In this document: piece after piece, positions 17,937-27,047 of the stretch | Numbering within the stretch: the stretch's first letter is position 1 | Layout of the letters: every line of letters starts with the position of its first letter | From: Microbacterium horticulturae | GTDB lineage: Bacteria; Actinomycetota; Actinomycetes; Actinomycetales; Microbacteriaceae | Length of the DNA stretch: 64,000 nt | Direction: 5' to 3' | Assembly: GCF_029094505.1 (NCBI RefSeq) | Contig: NZ_CP119108.1 | Span: forward strand, 558,001-622,000 | Notes under the pieces: model-generated | Databases searched by the model: none | What the model was told of the DNA's origin: nothing | What the model saw: the letters and a program-made list of their open reading frames with translations, nothing else | Program-made: the position numbers and the translations under genes

Positions 17937-18914
17937 TCAGCGGGTGGGCAGGGCGACCAGCAGTGCGCCGGGCAGGATCTGGCAGTGGATGCGCACAGCC
18001 TCGCCGAACTCGTCGCCGTCCAGCTGCACGGCGTGCGGCTCGTCGACGCCGGCGTCGACCTTGGTCACCTGCATGTAACGGACCGATGCGTCGTGACGTC
18101 GTTCGATGAGGCGCCGACCCGAACGGGTGCGGCGGAGCACGGAGTTGTCCCACCAGATCTTGCGCCAGACGCCGAGCCAGCCGAACCAGCCCGCCGGCTG
18201 GATGAGGGCGACGTCGAGCATTCCGTCGGTGACCGACGCATCGGGCACCAGGGAGATGCCCGCCGGCAACCTGCCGCAGTTCGCGAAGAGCATGCTGTGC
18301 GCCTTCGTCGTATGCAGGCGCCCGCCGCCGCGCTCGTACATGATGCGGAACGGCTCGGCGCCATTCAACGCCCGCGCGGCACCCTCGACGTAGGCGATCC
18401 ATCCCATCGTCTTCTTCAGCTGTGCGCTGGTGTTGGCGATCATCGCGGCATCCAGCCCGATTCCGGCCATCACGACGAAGCCGTGCTCTTCCGTCGAGCG
18501 GTCGGCGCGGGTCAGATGGGCCATCCCGATGTCGATCGGCAGGGCGCGGCCCTCGAACGTCGCGCGGATGATGCGCTCGGGGTCAGAGAGGGGCAGCCCG
18601 AGGTTGCGCGCGAGGATGTTGCCGGTGCCGCTGGGAATGATCGTCAGCGGCACGCGGCTCTCGATGAGGGCCTCCGCCACCGCACGGACGGTGCCGTCGC
18701 CGCCCGCGACCAGCAGCGCGTCGATTCCTTCGCGCAGAGCCCGGCCCGTGGCATCCTGCCCCAGATCTTCGGGTGTCGTCTCATAGAACAGCGGGCGGCG
18801 CCAGCCGGCGGCCTTCGAGGCCTTCTCCACCCGCGCGCGCAGCCGCTTGCGGTCGACCTTGATCGGGTTGTAGACGAGTGCGGCCCGCTGCCTGCGTCCG
18901 GGCTCGTCGCTCAT
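17937..18914 (-). CDS. Diacylglycerol kinase family lipid kinase (YegS/DgkB-like)
   Basis: A 325-aa soluble or membrane-associated lipid kinase. The nucleotide-binding GGDGT is at residues 71-75, with IPSGTGNILARNLGLP near 92 and the C-terminal domain ending in a QLDGDEFG segment. The family phosphorylates diacylglycerol or related lipids in phospholipid recycling. It is divergent from serS and convergent with the ABC operon. The exact lipid is unknown. Confidence 0.88.
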   Translation of the reverse strand: MSDEPGRRQRAALVYNPIKVDRKRLRARVEKASKAAGWRRPLFYETTPEDLGQDATGRALREGIDALLVAGGDGTVRAVAEALIESRVPLTIIPSGTGNILARNLGLPLSDPERIIRATFEGRALPIDIGMAHLTRADRSTEEHGFVVMAGIGLDAAMIANTSAQLKKTMGWIAYVEGAARALNGAEPFRIMYERGGGRLHTTKAHSMLFANCGRLPAGISLVPDASVTDGMLDVALIQPAGWFGWLGVWRKIWWDNSVLRRTRSGRRLIERRHDASVRYMQVTKVDAGVDEPHAVQLDGDEFGEAVRIHCQILPGALLVALPTR

Positions 18915-18951
18915 GGCCCCACGATAGCGGCGGGCGGTGGATGCCGCTGAC

Positions 18952-18963
18952 TAGACTTGTCGG
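18952..18963 (+). promoter_or_regulatory. Leaderless promoter of serS
   Basis: The -10 hexamer TAGACT (18952-18957) stands 6 nt before the ATG at 18964, leaving no space for a ribosome-binding site. Confidence 0.65.
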
Positions 18964-20229
18964 ATGATCGATCCCGTTCTTCTGCGCGAGAATCCTGAGC
19001 TGGTCAAGCACTCTCAGATCAAGCGCGGTGAGTCGCCGGAGTCGGTGGACGACGCGCTCGCCGCCGATGCGGCGCGCAGGGCGGCGATCACGACGTTCGA
19101 GCAGCTGCGCGCCGAGCAGAACGCGCACGGCAAGAAGGTTGCGGCCGCCCCGAAGGAGGAGAAGGCGGCACTCGTCGCCGAGGCGAAGGACCTGAGCGCC
19201 CGCGTCAAGGAGGCCCAGCAGGCCGTGACTGCGGCCGAAGAGGATGCACACCGGGTGCTCTCGCGCATCGAGAACGTCGTGATCGATGACGTTCCGGCCG
19301 GCGGCGAAGAGAACTTCGTCACGCTGCGCACGCACGGCGAGGTGCCGAGCTTCGACTTCACGCCGCGCGACCACCTCGAGATCGGCGAGCTGCTGGACGC
19401 TATCGACATGGACCGCGGCACGAAGGTGTCGGGCAGCCGCTTCTACTTTCTGAAGGGCGTCGGCGCCAGGCTTGAGTACGCGCTGCTGTCGCTGGGCCTG
19501 CAGCGGGCGATCGAGGCGGGGTTCGTGCCGATGATCCCGCCGACGCTGGTGCGTCCCGAGGTCATGGAGGGCACGGGTTTTCTCGGGCAGCACTCCGACG
19601 AGGTGTACCGGCTCGAGAAGCAAGACCTGTACCTGGTCGGCACGAGCGAGGTGCCGCTGGCCGGCTATCACATGGACGAGATCGTCGACCTGTCGCGGGG
19701 CGCGCTGCGCTACGCCGGCTGGTCGACCTGCTACCGCAGCGAGGCGGGCTCGTACGGCAAAGACACCCGGGGCATCATCCGCGTGCACCAGTTCAACAAG
19801 CTCGAGATGTTCGTGTACACCTCGCCTTCGGAGGCCGAAGCCGAGCATCTGCGGCTCGTCGAGATGCAGGAACGGATGCTGCAAGACCTGGGCCTCAGCT
19901 ACCGGGTCATCGACGTCGCCGCCGGTGACCTGGGCTCGTCGGCCGCGCGCAAGTACGACATCGAGGCGTGGGTGCCCACGCAGAACGCATATCGCGAGCT
20001 GACCTCGACCTCGAACTGCACGACGTTCCAGGCGCGTCGGCTCGACATCCGGTACCGACCCGACGGCGGCAAGACGCAGCACGTCGCGACACTCAACGGC
20101 ACGCTCGCGACCACGCGCTGGCTCGTCGCGCTGCTGGAGACGCACCAGCGTGCCGATGGCTCCGTGTTCGTGCCCGAGGTGCTGCGCCCCTACCTGGGCG
20201 GCCTCGAGGTGCTGGAGCCCGTCGCATGA
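18964..20229 (+). CDS. serS: Seryl-tRNA synthetase
   Basis: A 421-aa class II aminoacyl-tRNA synthetase charging tRNA-Ser. The N-terminal coiled-coil arm spans about residues 30-105 and is alanine- and lysine-rich. Class II motif 2 ([15 protein letters not shown]) begins near residue 257, and motif 3 is in the C-terminal TLNGT...[10 protein letters not shown] region. The length is normal. Two tRNA-Ser genes lie within 5 kb downstream. It is probably leaderless and overlaps the following HAD gene by ATGA. Confidence 0.97.
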   Translation: MIDPVLLRENPELVKHSQIKRGESPESVDDALAADAARRAAITTFEQLRAEQNAHGKKVAAAPKEEKAALVAEAKDLSARVKEAQQAVTAAEEDAHRVLSRIENVVIDDVPAGGEENFVTLRTHGEVPSFDFTPRDHLEIGELLDAIDMDRGTKVSGSRFYFLKGVGARLEYALLSLGLQRAIEAGFVPMIPPTLVRPEVMEGTGFLGQHSDEVYRLEKQDLYLVGTSEVPLAGYHMDEIVDLSRGALRYAGWSTCYRSEAGSYGKDTRGIIRVHQFNKLEMFVYTSPSEAEAEHLRLVEMQERMLQDLGLSYRVIDVAAGDLGSSAARKYDIEAWVPTQNAYRELTSTSNCTTFQARRLDIRYRPDGGKTQHVATLNGTLATTRWLVALLETHQRADGSVFVPEVLRPYLGGLEVLEPVA

Positions 20230-21125
20230 CGCGGCTGCCCGAGACCGGCTCTGTCGACATCGAGTCGCCCGAGGAGACCGCTGCGCTGCTCGAGGACGTT
20301 GCCGAGCACGTCGTCACGCGTCTGCTGATCGCGCTCGACGTGGACGGCACCGTGCTGCTCGAGGACGAGTCGCCCAGCCCGGGCATCGTCGACGCGGTGC
20401 GTGACGCGCAGGATGCCGGGCACGAGGTGACTCTCGCGACCGGGCGCAGCTGGGAAGGCACGCGCGGAGTGCTCGCGGCGCTGGACCTGAACCCCGAGTA
20501 CGTCGTGTGCTCGAACGGCGCGGTGGTGATGCGGCGCACCGACGGGGGAGTGGCCGCCTATGAGCGGTTCCACACCGAGACGTTCGACCCGAGCGAGGTG
20601 CTGCGGCTTATCCGCGACAACGTCGCGCAGGCGCACTACATGGTCGAGCTCGCCGACGGGCGGCGGCTGTACACCGAGCCCATGGACAACTGGAACCTCG
20701 CGCAGGCGACGCGCGTCAGCTTCACGGAGCTCTCGGCGCAGCCGGTGTCGCGCGTGGTCGTGGTCTCGCCCGGGCAGACCGAGCAGGACTTCATCGAGCT
20801 CGTGCAGCGGATCGGTCTGAACCAGGTCTCGTATGCGATCGGCTGGACAGCCTGGCTGGATATAGCGCCGAAGGGCGTCGACAAGGCGAGCGGGCTCGAG
20901 CTCGTGCGCGGCTGGATGGGCCTCGACCCGTCGCGGGTGCTGGTGATCGGCGACGGGCGCAACGACCTCGGCATGTTTCGCTGGGCTCGCGAGAACGGCG
21001 GACGCGCGGTGGCCATGGCGCAGGCTCCGGATGAGGTGCGGGATGCCGCGGGCGAGACGACGGCCTCGGTGATGGACGGCGGCGCGGCCGCCGTGATTCG
21101 CGCCCTGCGTCGTCGCGGCCGCTGA
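20226..21125 (+). CDS. HAD-superfamily phosphatase (Cof-type)
   Basis: A 299-aa hydrolase. The catalytic DVDGT (about residues 38-42) carries the two essential aspartates. A long type IIB cap lies between motifs, and the C-terminal [10 protein letters not shown] near 241 binds Mg. Such proteins dephosphorylate small phosphorylated metabolites; the substrate is unknown. The start overlaps the serS stop, so it is translated from the same message. Confidence 0.88.
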   Translation: MTRLPETGSVDIESPEETAALLEDVAEHVVTRLLIALDVDGTVLLEDESPSPGIVDAVRDAQDAGHEVTLATGRSWEGTRGVLAALDLNPEYVVCSNGAVVMRRTDGGVAAYERFHTETFDPSEVLRLIRDNVAQAHYMVELADGRRLYTEPMDNWNLAQATRVSFTELSAQPVSRVVVVSPGQTEQDFIELVQRIGLNQVSYAIGWTAWLDIAPKGVDKASGLELVRGWMGLDPSRVLVIGDGRNDLGMFRWARENGGRAVAMAQAPDEVRDAAGETTASVMDGGAAAVIRALRRRGR

Positions 21126-21234
21126 CACCTGGCTCGTGAAACGACGCTGGCCGCGCTCCCCGCGCCCTGAGTCGTGACCACCTCGAAAAGCGTATTGAAC
21201 TTTCCGTTCACACAGTGAGGGGGAGCCCGCCCGG

Positions 21235-21240
21235 TAGACT
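21235..21240 (+). promoter_or_regulatory. -10 box of tRNA-Ser(UGA)
   Basis: TAGACT at 21235-21240 lies 23 nt before the tRNA 5' end, a normal distance for a tRNA promoter. I see no clear -35. Confidence 0.45.
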
Positions 21241-21263
21241 CGAACTCTGACGGTTCGCCGTCG

Positions 21264-21348
21264 GGAGGGTTGTCCGAGCGGCCGAAGGATCTGGTCTTGA
21301 AAACCAGTGGGCAGCAATGCCCCGTGGGTTCGAATCCCACACCCTCCG
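21264..21348 (+). tRNA. tRNA-Ser, anticodon UGA
   Basis: The 85-nt cloverleaf has acceptor stem GGAGGGT (21264-21270) pairing with ACCCTCC (21341-21347), then discriminator G. The anticodon stem CTGGT/ACCAG encloses loop CTTGAAA with anticodon TGA. A long variable arm typical of class II serine tRNAs is present. The CCA end is not encoded. It reads UCA and related codons. Confidence 0.95.
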
Positions 21349-21363
21349 CTGTGCCGGTTCGCG

Positions 21364-24255
21364 CTACGCGAGCTCGCGCGTCGCGAGCACCGCGGCCTCG
21401 GTGCGGCTCGAAACGCCGAGCTTGCGCAGGATCGCCGACACGTGCACGCTCGCCGTCTTCACGCTGATGAACAGGCGCTGCGCTATCTGCCCGTTGCTCA
21501 AACCTTCGGCGATGAGCTCAAGCACTTGGCGCTCGCGCGCGGTGAGCTCGGCGAGCGCGGCATCCGGGTCACCATCGGCCTCAGTGAGCCCGACGGCCTC
21601 GGCGAATGCGGTGACTTCGCGGCGCAGCGGTTCGTGCGCGAGCGACTCCGCCACGGTGCGGGCCTCCGCGAGCACGGGCACGGCCTCGGCGCGCCGTCCG
21701 GCCGCCACCAGGCTGCGCGCGAGTTCGAGTCGGGTCGTGACGCAGAATGTCGCGGGCATGTCAGGGTCGTCCGCGCTCTCGACGGCAATGGTGAGCGCGT
21801 CGGGATGCGGTCTGAGAAAAGCAGCCAGGATGCGCTGCCACGGCGCCGGACGAAGCGCGGCGGGCAGGGCATCCCACGCCTCGGCGACCCGCGCGACCAG
21901 ATCATCGACGTCTTCGCCGTGCGCACGCAGCGTCGCGATGACCGCGCTCGCTTCGAGGAGCAGACGCGTCAGATGCGCGGTGCGTTCGCCGTCATCGTCG
22001 AGGATCTCGCGGACGATCGCCCGTGCGGCATCCCGATCACCCGCCGCCTGCGCGATCGCCAGCCGCGCGTGGACGCCGTACGACCAGACTTGGCGTTCGA
22101 AGGCCGTGGCGTCTTCGATCGCCGACCGCTGCTGGCGCAGAAGAGTCGCCGCCGCCTCGGGGTGGCCGTGCCAGCTGAGGGCGCGTGCGCGCGAGGTGGT
22201 TGTGTATATGCGGAAGACGGGGAACGTGCGCAGTTCGAGGTCGCGCGCGAGCAGCTCGTCCACGCGGTCGATCTCGCCGAGCTCGAGAAGCGGCTGCACC
22301 ATGTTCTGGATCAATATTGACCCGGTGGTGCGGGCCTGGCCGACCGCGCGTGCACGCTCGAGGCCTTCTTCGGCAACGGATAGGGCTTCGTGGTACCGGC
22401 CGAGCACCGTGAGCAGGTCGGAGTAGTTCACGTCGTAGCGCAGCTGCGCACTCTGATCGCGGGCCAGCTCGCGCGCGGCGGCGTAGTCGGCGAGACCGCC
22501 GGCGACGTCACCGCCGTGTGCGCGGGACGCCCCGCGCACGTTCAACGCCACGGACAGCCGCTGGTCGGATCCGATTCGCAGTGCGACGTCGGCTGAGCGG
22601 GTGGCCATCTCGACCGCATCGGCGTGACGGCCCGCGACCATGAGCCGTGCAGCCAGCAGATTGAGCACGCCGGCGCTCAGCTCGGGATCGTCGATCTGCG
22701 CGTCGTCGATCACTCGAAGTGATTCGTTCAACAGGGCGGTGGCGCCCGGACGGCCGAGGTTGACGTGGTACACGGCCTTGTCACGCAGCAGTCGCGCGTG
22801 CAGAGCCGGGGCGACATCGGTGCGCGAGGCCTCGTCGAGCGCCCGATCGACCACGGCCAGCGCGCGCTCGATCTCGCCGGCGTTGCGCAGGATCGACGCG
22901 ATGCGCTGCATCAGGGTGATGCGGTCCATGCCGGCCGCGGCCTCGGGGTCATCGACCTGGTCCCACAGTTCGAGCACCATCCGGCCGAATCGCGCGGCGG
23001 TCGAGAACGCGTAGCGCGACTTGGCCGAGAGCATCGCCGCCACCGCGGCGACCAGGGCCCGTCGTCGCTCGTGTGCGTGCCGCCAGTGGTGGGCGAGCGC
23101 CGCGTGCAGGTCGCGGCGCGGGTCGGCGTCCATCCGCGACTGAAGAAGCTCGGCGTAGGCGCGGTGGAGCGCGGCATGCTCGCCCGGCAGCAGCTCGGCA
23201 TGCACGGCCTCGCGCAGCAGCGCATGCCGGAAGGTGTAGCGGTCGTCGTCGACGATGAGGATGCCGGTGCCCACGGCCTCGCGGATCGCCGCGTTGAGCC
23301 GTTCGTCGTCGAAACCGGTCAGCGCGACGAGGGTGTCGTGCTCGAGTGGCGCATCAGACGCCGAGATGACGCGGACGGCGGCCGCGGCATCCTCCCACAA
23401 CTGCCCATAGCGGGTCAGCAGCACGTCGCGAAGAGTATCGGGGAGCGGCCCGTCGGCGCAGCAGGCCAGCTCTTCGATGAAGAAGGGGACGCCCTCGGCG
23501 CGCTCGTCGAGCCGTTCGACGGAGTCGGAGTCGTCGGCTCCGCCGAGCGCGGTCACGAGCGCCTGTACGGAGCCGTGATCGAGCCGACGCAGAGCGACGC
23601 GCTCGAGCAGATGGGCCCGCTCGGCTTCTCCGATGAACAGCCGCACCGGGTCGGCGCGCCGCCCCTCGTCGCTGCGCCAGCCGAGCACGACGAGCAGCCG
23701 GCCGCGGGTGACCACCCGCAGCAGGAACGACAGCAGGGTGAGAGTGCCCTCGTCGGCCCAGTGCAGGTCTTCGAGCACGAGCACGAGCGGACGGCTCTCG
23801 GCCAGCGACTCGACGGCTGTGACGAACGCCTCGCGCAGGCGCTCGGGCGTCGGCTGCGTGTCGGACGGGGGAGTGGATGCCGCGATCTCGGGCGATTCGG
23901 CGAGCTCGGGCATCAGCAGCAGAAGCGCAGCGCGACCAGGTCCGGCCGCGCGCCAGAGCTCGTCAGCACCGCGCTGCGTGGCGAGGTCGCGCAGCAACCC
24001 GAGCACGGCGCCGTACGGTGCCGGGGTGCCACCGAAGTCGAGGGCGCGGCCCGTGGCCACGTCGGCGCGATCGACGACGGATGCGGCGAACTCGCGGATC
24101 AGGCGCGACTTGCCCATGCCGGCCTCGCCGGCGATGACCACGGCGGTGGGCTGCCCACTCTCGGCGCGCGCGAACAGCGCGTCGAGGCGAGCGAGCTCTG
24201 CGTCGCGCCCGACCATGGGTGTCGTCGTGGCCGACGACGTCGCGGTGAAGGCCAT
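21364..24255 (-). CDS. Large LuxR-family regulator with N-terminal ATPase (LAL type)
   Basis: A 963-aa STAND-type regulator. The P-loop GEAGMGKS is at residues 43-50 and Walker B LVLVLEDLHWAD near 160. There follows a long helical repeat region of TPR-like character, then a C-terminal LuxR helix-turn-helix (LTARERQVLELIAEGLSN, then VKTASVHVSAILRKLGV) over about the last 65 residues. The ATG at 24255 follows ATGGAGA; in-frame sequence upstream lacks conservation. It lies between two tRNA-Ser genes. The inducer and targets are unknown. Confidence 0.9.
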   Translation of the reverse strand: MAFTATSSATTTPMVGRDAELARLDALFARAESGQPTAVVIAGEAGMGKSRLIREFAASVVDRADVATGRALDFGGTPAPYGAVLGLLRDLATQRGADELWRAAGPGRAALLLLMPELAESPEIAASTPPSDTQPTPERLREAFVTAVESLAESRPLVLVLEDLHWADEGTLTLLSFLLRVVTRGRLLVVLGWRSDEGRRADPVRLFIGEAERAHLLERVALRRLDHGSVQALVTALGGADDSDSVERLDERAEGVPFFIEELACCADGPLPDTLRDVLLTRYGQLWEDAAAAVRVISASDAPLEHDTLVALTGFDDERLNAAIREAVGTGILIVDDDRYTFRHALLREAVHAELLPGEHAALHRAYAELLQSRMDADPRRDLHAALAHHWRHAHERRRALVAAVAAMLSAKSRYAFSTAARFGRMVLELWDQVDDPEAAAGMDRITLMQRIASILRNAGEIERALAVVDRALDEASRTDVAPALHARLLRDKAVYHVNLGRPGATALLNESLRVIDDAQIDDPELSAGVLNLLAARLMVAGRHADAVEMATRSADVALRIGSDQRLSVALNVRGASRAHGGDVAGGLADYAAARELARDQSAQLRYDVNYSDLLTVLGRYHEALSVAEEGLERARAVGQARTTGSILIQNMVQPLLELGEIDRVDELLARDLELRTFPVFRIYTTTSRARALSWHGHPEAAATLLRQQRSAIEDATAFERQVWSYGVHARLAIAQAAGDRDAARAIVREILDDDGERTAHLTRLLLEASAVIATLRAHGEDVDDLVARVAEAWDALPAALRPAPWQRILAAFLRPHPDALTIAVESADDPDMPATFCVTTRLELARSLVAAGRRAEAVPVLAEARTVAESLAHEPLRREVTAFAEAVGLTEADGDPDAALAELTARERQVLELIAEGLSNGQIAQRLFISVKTASVHVSAILRKLGVSSRTEAAVLATRELA

Positions 24256-24305
24256 GTCTCCATGGTGCCAGTCACCTCCGACATCGCGGCCGGATGGCCG
24301 CATCG

Positions 24306-24509
24306 CTATGCGCGGACGGCGCGACGCGAGCGCGGGGTGCGGTGGCCGAGGTGGAAGAACCGCCCGATCGCTCGCAGCCACGGCTTGCGCGGCATCCGGA
24401 TGATCTGGTCGGGGTGATCGAGCACGAAGCGGCGGCGCTCGGCGTCGCGGGCGCGCATCTCGAGCTCGAGCGAGATGATGTCGTAGCTGAGTGAGGGGTG
24501 CATGGTCAT
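24306..24509 (-). CDS. Small basic protein of unknown function
   Basis: A 67-aa protein starting MTMHPSLSYD, with an N-terminal helix rich in E/R (LELEMRARDAERRRF) and a basic C-terminus. AAGGAGACATC immediately before the ATG is an excellent ribosome site and is the main reason to accept it. It lies 50 nt upstream of the LuxR-type gene in the same direction. I do not recognise a domain. Confidence 0.6.
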   Translation of the reverse strand: MTMHPSLSYDIISLELEMRARDAERRRFVLDHPDQIIRMPRKPWLRAIGRFFHLGHRTPRSRRAVRA

Positions 24510-24664
24510 GATGTCTCCTTGATCGCACCCCCTACATTCCGCGCTAAGGTAGCGGGCCGACATCGGGTGGATGCCGTATTCCTGCGATCTGAGGTGGTTC
24601 GTCGTCTGCGCGCCGACCGGTTAGTATTGACAGACGTGTTCACGCCTTCGGGCGCTGATCACAT

Positions 24665-24756
24665 GGAGACGTCGCATAGTCAGGCCTAGTGCACCACCCT
24701 GCTAAGGTGGAGTCCCCTCACGGGGACCGAGGGTTCAAATCCCTCCGTCTCCGCCA
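24665..24756 (+). tRNA. tRNA-Ser, anticodon GCU
   Basis: Acceptor stem GGAGACG (24665-24671) pairs with CGTCTCC (24746-24752), followed by discriminator G and an encoded CCA (24754-24756). Anticodon stem CCACC/GGTGG holds loop CTGCTAA with anticodon GCT, reading AGC/AGU. There is a long variable arm. The accessory region begins immediately downstream, so this gene may mark an integration site. Confidence 0.95.
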
Positions 24757-24967
24757 CATAAATCCCTGGTCAGCACGTATTTTCGGGACGCCGTGGGAAA
24801 GAACCGGGAAGATCCGCCTGACTTTCGCCCTCACTCCAGCGCGAAAGTCGCGCCAGCTCAGCCTTTGCGATCGGTGCAAGTAGGTTGGGGAGCGTGCAAC
24901 GACGAGTCTTGTCGCTCAGGCGCGTTCTGGCACGTGCTTTCCCCGTCGCGCTCGCAGTCGCGACCGG

Positions 24968-25129
24968 ATGCGTGCGCTCGCGACGGACGGGAACCCGGGC
25001 GGTGACGCCACCCTTGCGCCGTACCCCGTCACGTGGTGCGTGGGCATCGCGCTCATCGTGGGCACTGTCAGTCTTCGTTTCTTTGCAGCGCGGCGAGACG
25101 AGGTGCGCCGCAAGGGGGCTCTCAAGTAG
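24968..25129 (+). CDS. Possible 53-aa single-span membrane protein
   Basis: An ATG at 24968 opens a 53-codon frame. A polar N-terminus is followed by one hydrophobic segment (WCVGIALIVGTVSLRFF) and a basic tail (ARRDEVRRKGALK), a topology typical of real small membrane proteins. No strong ribosome site precedes it. A competing frame at 24885-25133 encodes only arginine- and serine-rich sequence and looks spurious. Confidence 0.42.
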   Translation: MRALATDGNPGGDATLAPYPVTWCVGIALIVGTVSLRFFAARRDEVRRKGALK

Positions 25130-25587
25130 GTGATGTCGGTTTCGACGCGAATCGCAACACTCGCGGGTGCCAAGTAGGGCCTCGCGATGGCAGAACATTG
25201 CTCCCCAGTCTGGGTATCGAAGACGTTGTCACGTAAGGTCGACCATCGCGTCGATCGGCAGCATCGTGTGCAAGTCGCTCGCAGCTGACATCGAACCTGA
25301 GCCGCCGGGCTCTCAAGAGTCGTATAACTCCCACTGAGCCGAGCGTTTGACGCGCCCTCATCGCACAACCCAACGTGCCGGGTTCTCGGGCATCATGAGC
25401 GACGGTGAGCCCTGCGTTTGATGCACACATCGTCGCGACGCGCTGTCCCAAGACTGTGCCGCGCTCAAGGACCGGTTTGCGCGCGCTACCACAAGGTTCC
25501 TCGCGAAGATGGCGGATTCTCAGGTGAAGTGGCGGGCAACTGGCGGTTCCGCCATCTCTCTGAGAACGATGTGTGACATAGACCGCT
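25130..25587. other. 458-bp stretch without a recognisable gene
   Basis: All frames here are short or of shadow composition. The only structure I see is the inverted repeat ATGGCGGA/TCCGCCAT at 25509-25554. Base composition is less GC-rich than the housekeeping genes to the left. This may be decayed mobile DNA at the left edge of the defence island. Confidence 0.5.
25509..25554. repeat. Inverted repeat ATGGCGGA / TCCGCCAT
   Basis: Perfect 8-bp arms (25509-25516 and 25547-25554) are separated by 30 nt. They lie just downstream of the TIR-SAVED stop, so this could be a transcript end or the remnant of an insertion terminus. Confidence 0.4.
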
Positions 25588-26886
25588 TCACGAGCGAGGC
25601 AGGAGGATGTCCGTGATTGCTCCGCCCGGGGCGGTGGCGTGAATGTCTAGGCAAGGGACGTAGCGGGGTTGGTGGTCGTGGTCGCCTTGTGTGCTGTCGT
25701 CCCACTCGTAGCTGCGGATGCGGAGGGTGTTGCTGAGGCGGCCGAGAAGCACGGCGATCGGAAACGGCACCCTGAGCAAGAGATCCACAGGTGCGTTGGC
25801 ATGCTCGGCGGAGAGCTGCCGAATCAGGGCGGCCGCTTCAGCGGCGATCGTGCCCGCTGCTGCCGGGTCGAGCAGGCCCTGCGCAATCGGTCGGATCGTC
25901 GCGGACTCCACGATTGCTGCCTGATTTTCTTCGAGGTATCTGTCCCAGGCCGAGTCGCTTCGCGTGGGCAGCAGGTCGACGTACACCGCTACACGTGGGC
26001 GGTCGCCGCTGGTGGCAACGTGATCGCGATCGGTCGTGTCGATTCTCAGATTCCGCGTTGATGGGACAACGGCCTCGGTCGTGCTCTCCCATCGATCCTC
26101 ACGCTGATCGATGACCTCCAGGTGCCCGACGCGGGAGGACGGCAGTGCTGCGCCGAGTGCGAAGGCCACGGAAAGGTGAGCTCCACCAGCAATGCGGACA
26201 GTTTGGGCGCCGGTGCGGGTGACAGCATCGGGCAGCAACCCGAGTGTCCGTCGCAAGTCGTCGAGCGCCTGCGGGTCGGGAAGGCGCTCATGTTGGGAGG
26301 GGCGGACACGGATGTCGAGTTGCGCGCCGGTCCGGTCGTAGACCTGGCCGATGTTGCGGGTCTGGATCGTGAGACTCAACACCGCTCCCGCGTCGGCGAC
26401 CAGTTGACGATGCTCGGCCATCCGGTGCCATAAGGCACCCTTGACGAGTTCGTCCAGACCGTCGGAGGAAGCAGCTGATTGGTTAACGCCCTGCAGTTCT
26501 TTCCTCGGCCTCCCGAGGAGACGATCCGGGGCGCTGTAGTCGACAGACGCCGTCCCGGGCGTTGACACGTCGTTAGCGACAAGCAGCTGGAATCGCGAAT
26601 CGCCCTGGTGAACTCGAATCAGCTCGGGGGCTTCGATGCCACGAACAACATCGCTGTGAGCGATGTCGGGCGTGATGATGAAGACGGCCCCGGACAAGCC
26701 GTCGGCGATCGCGTCCTCGAGCCGATCAGCTGTATCCCCCGGGGGCAGATCGTCCTTGTCCCGCCAGACCGGAATGCCTGCCGCCCGAAGCCGCCATGCC
26801 AGCGACGTCACGATCGGTGTCCCGTCTGACTGCCGGTAGGACAAGAACAATGGCCCGGCAGTGTCCAGATCTGCTTCCTTCCGCAT
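25588..26886 (-). CDS. CBASS effector with TIR and SAVED domains
   Basis: A 432-aa predicted NADase that triggers abortive infection. Residues 12-95 are a TIR domain: LFLSYRQSD at 13-21, the box-2-like VWRDKDDLPPG at 40-50, and the AVFIITPDIAHSD strand. Glu85 or Glu88 is a candidate catalytic glutamate. Residues of about 150-432 form a SAVED domain that binds a cyclic oligonucleotide, with LLLRVPFPIAVLLGRL near residue 370 and a C-terminal beta strand. Characterised TIR-SAVED proteins assemble on cyclic tri-adenylate and destroy NAD+. GGGAGGA lies 6 nt before the ATG. It is divergent from the CD-NTase operon (161 bp between), which should make its ligand. Confidence 0.88.
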   Translation of the reverse strand: MRKEADLDTAGPLFLSYRQSDGTPIVTSLAWRLRAAGIPVWRDKDDLPPGDTADRLEDAIADGLSGAVFIITPDIAHSDVVRGIEAPELIRVHQGDSRFQLLVANDVSTPGTASVDYSAPDRLLGRPRKELQGVNQSAASSDGLDELVKGALWHRMAEHRQLVADAGAVLSLTIQTRNIGQVYDRTGAQLDIRVRPSQHERLPDPQALDDLRRTLGLLPDAVTRTGAQTVRIAGGAHLSVAFALGAALPSSRVGHLEVIDQREDRWESTTEAVVPSTRNLRIDTTDRDHVATSGDRPRVAVYVDLLPTRSDSAWDRYLEENQAAIVESATIRPIAQGLLDPAAAGTIAAEAAALIRQLSAEHANAPVDLLLRVPFPIAVLLGRLSNTLRIRSYEWDDSTQGDHDHQPRYVPCLDIHATAPGGAITDILLPRS

Positions 26887-27047
26887 GCGGGTCCTCCCAA
26901 GCTTGACGAGCCGCTGGATTCCGAAGCGGGCGGCCTCGCCATTCTCCCTCTAATCTCGCGCATCGCGGCGTGAACCTGCGGAATGTCCGAGGTCGCCCGT
27001 ACGCTGGATCTGCGCCTGCCACGCGGGCCGCTGGGGAAAGGTGCTTC

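Noticed and set aside
21307-22426. Long plus-strand frames opposite the LuxR/ATPase regulator
   Set aside because: One frame begins inside the tRNA gene and all are arginine/alanine/serine-rich shadows of the regulator.
25520-25705. Minus-strand 61-codon frame downstream of the TIR-SAVED gene
   Set aside because: It overlaps the TIR-SAVED gene's 3' end, is proline/arginine/histidine-rich and has no ribosome site.
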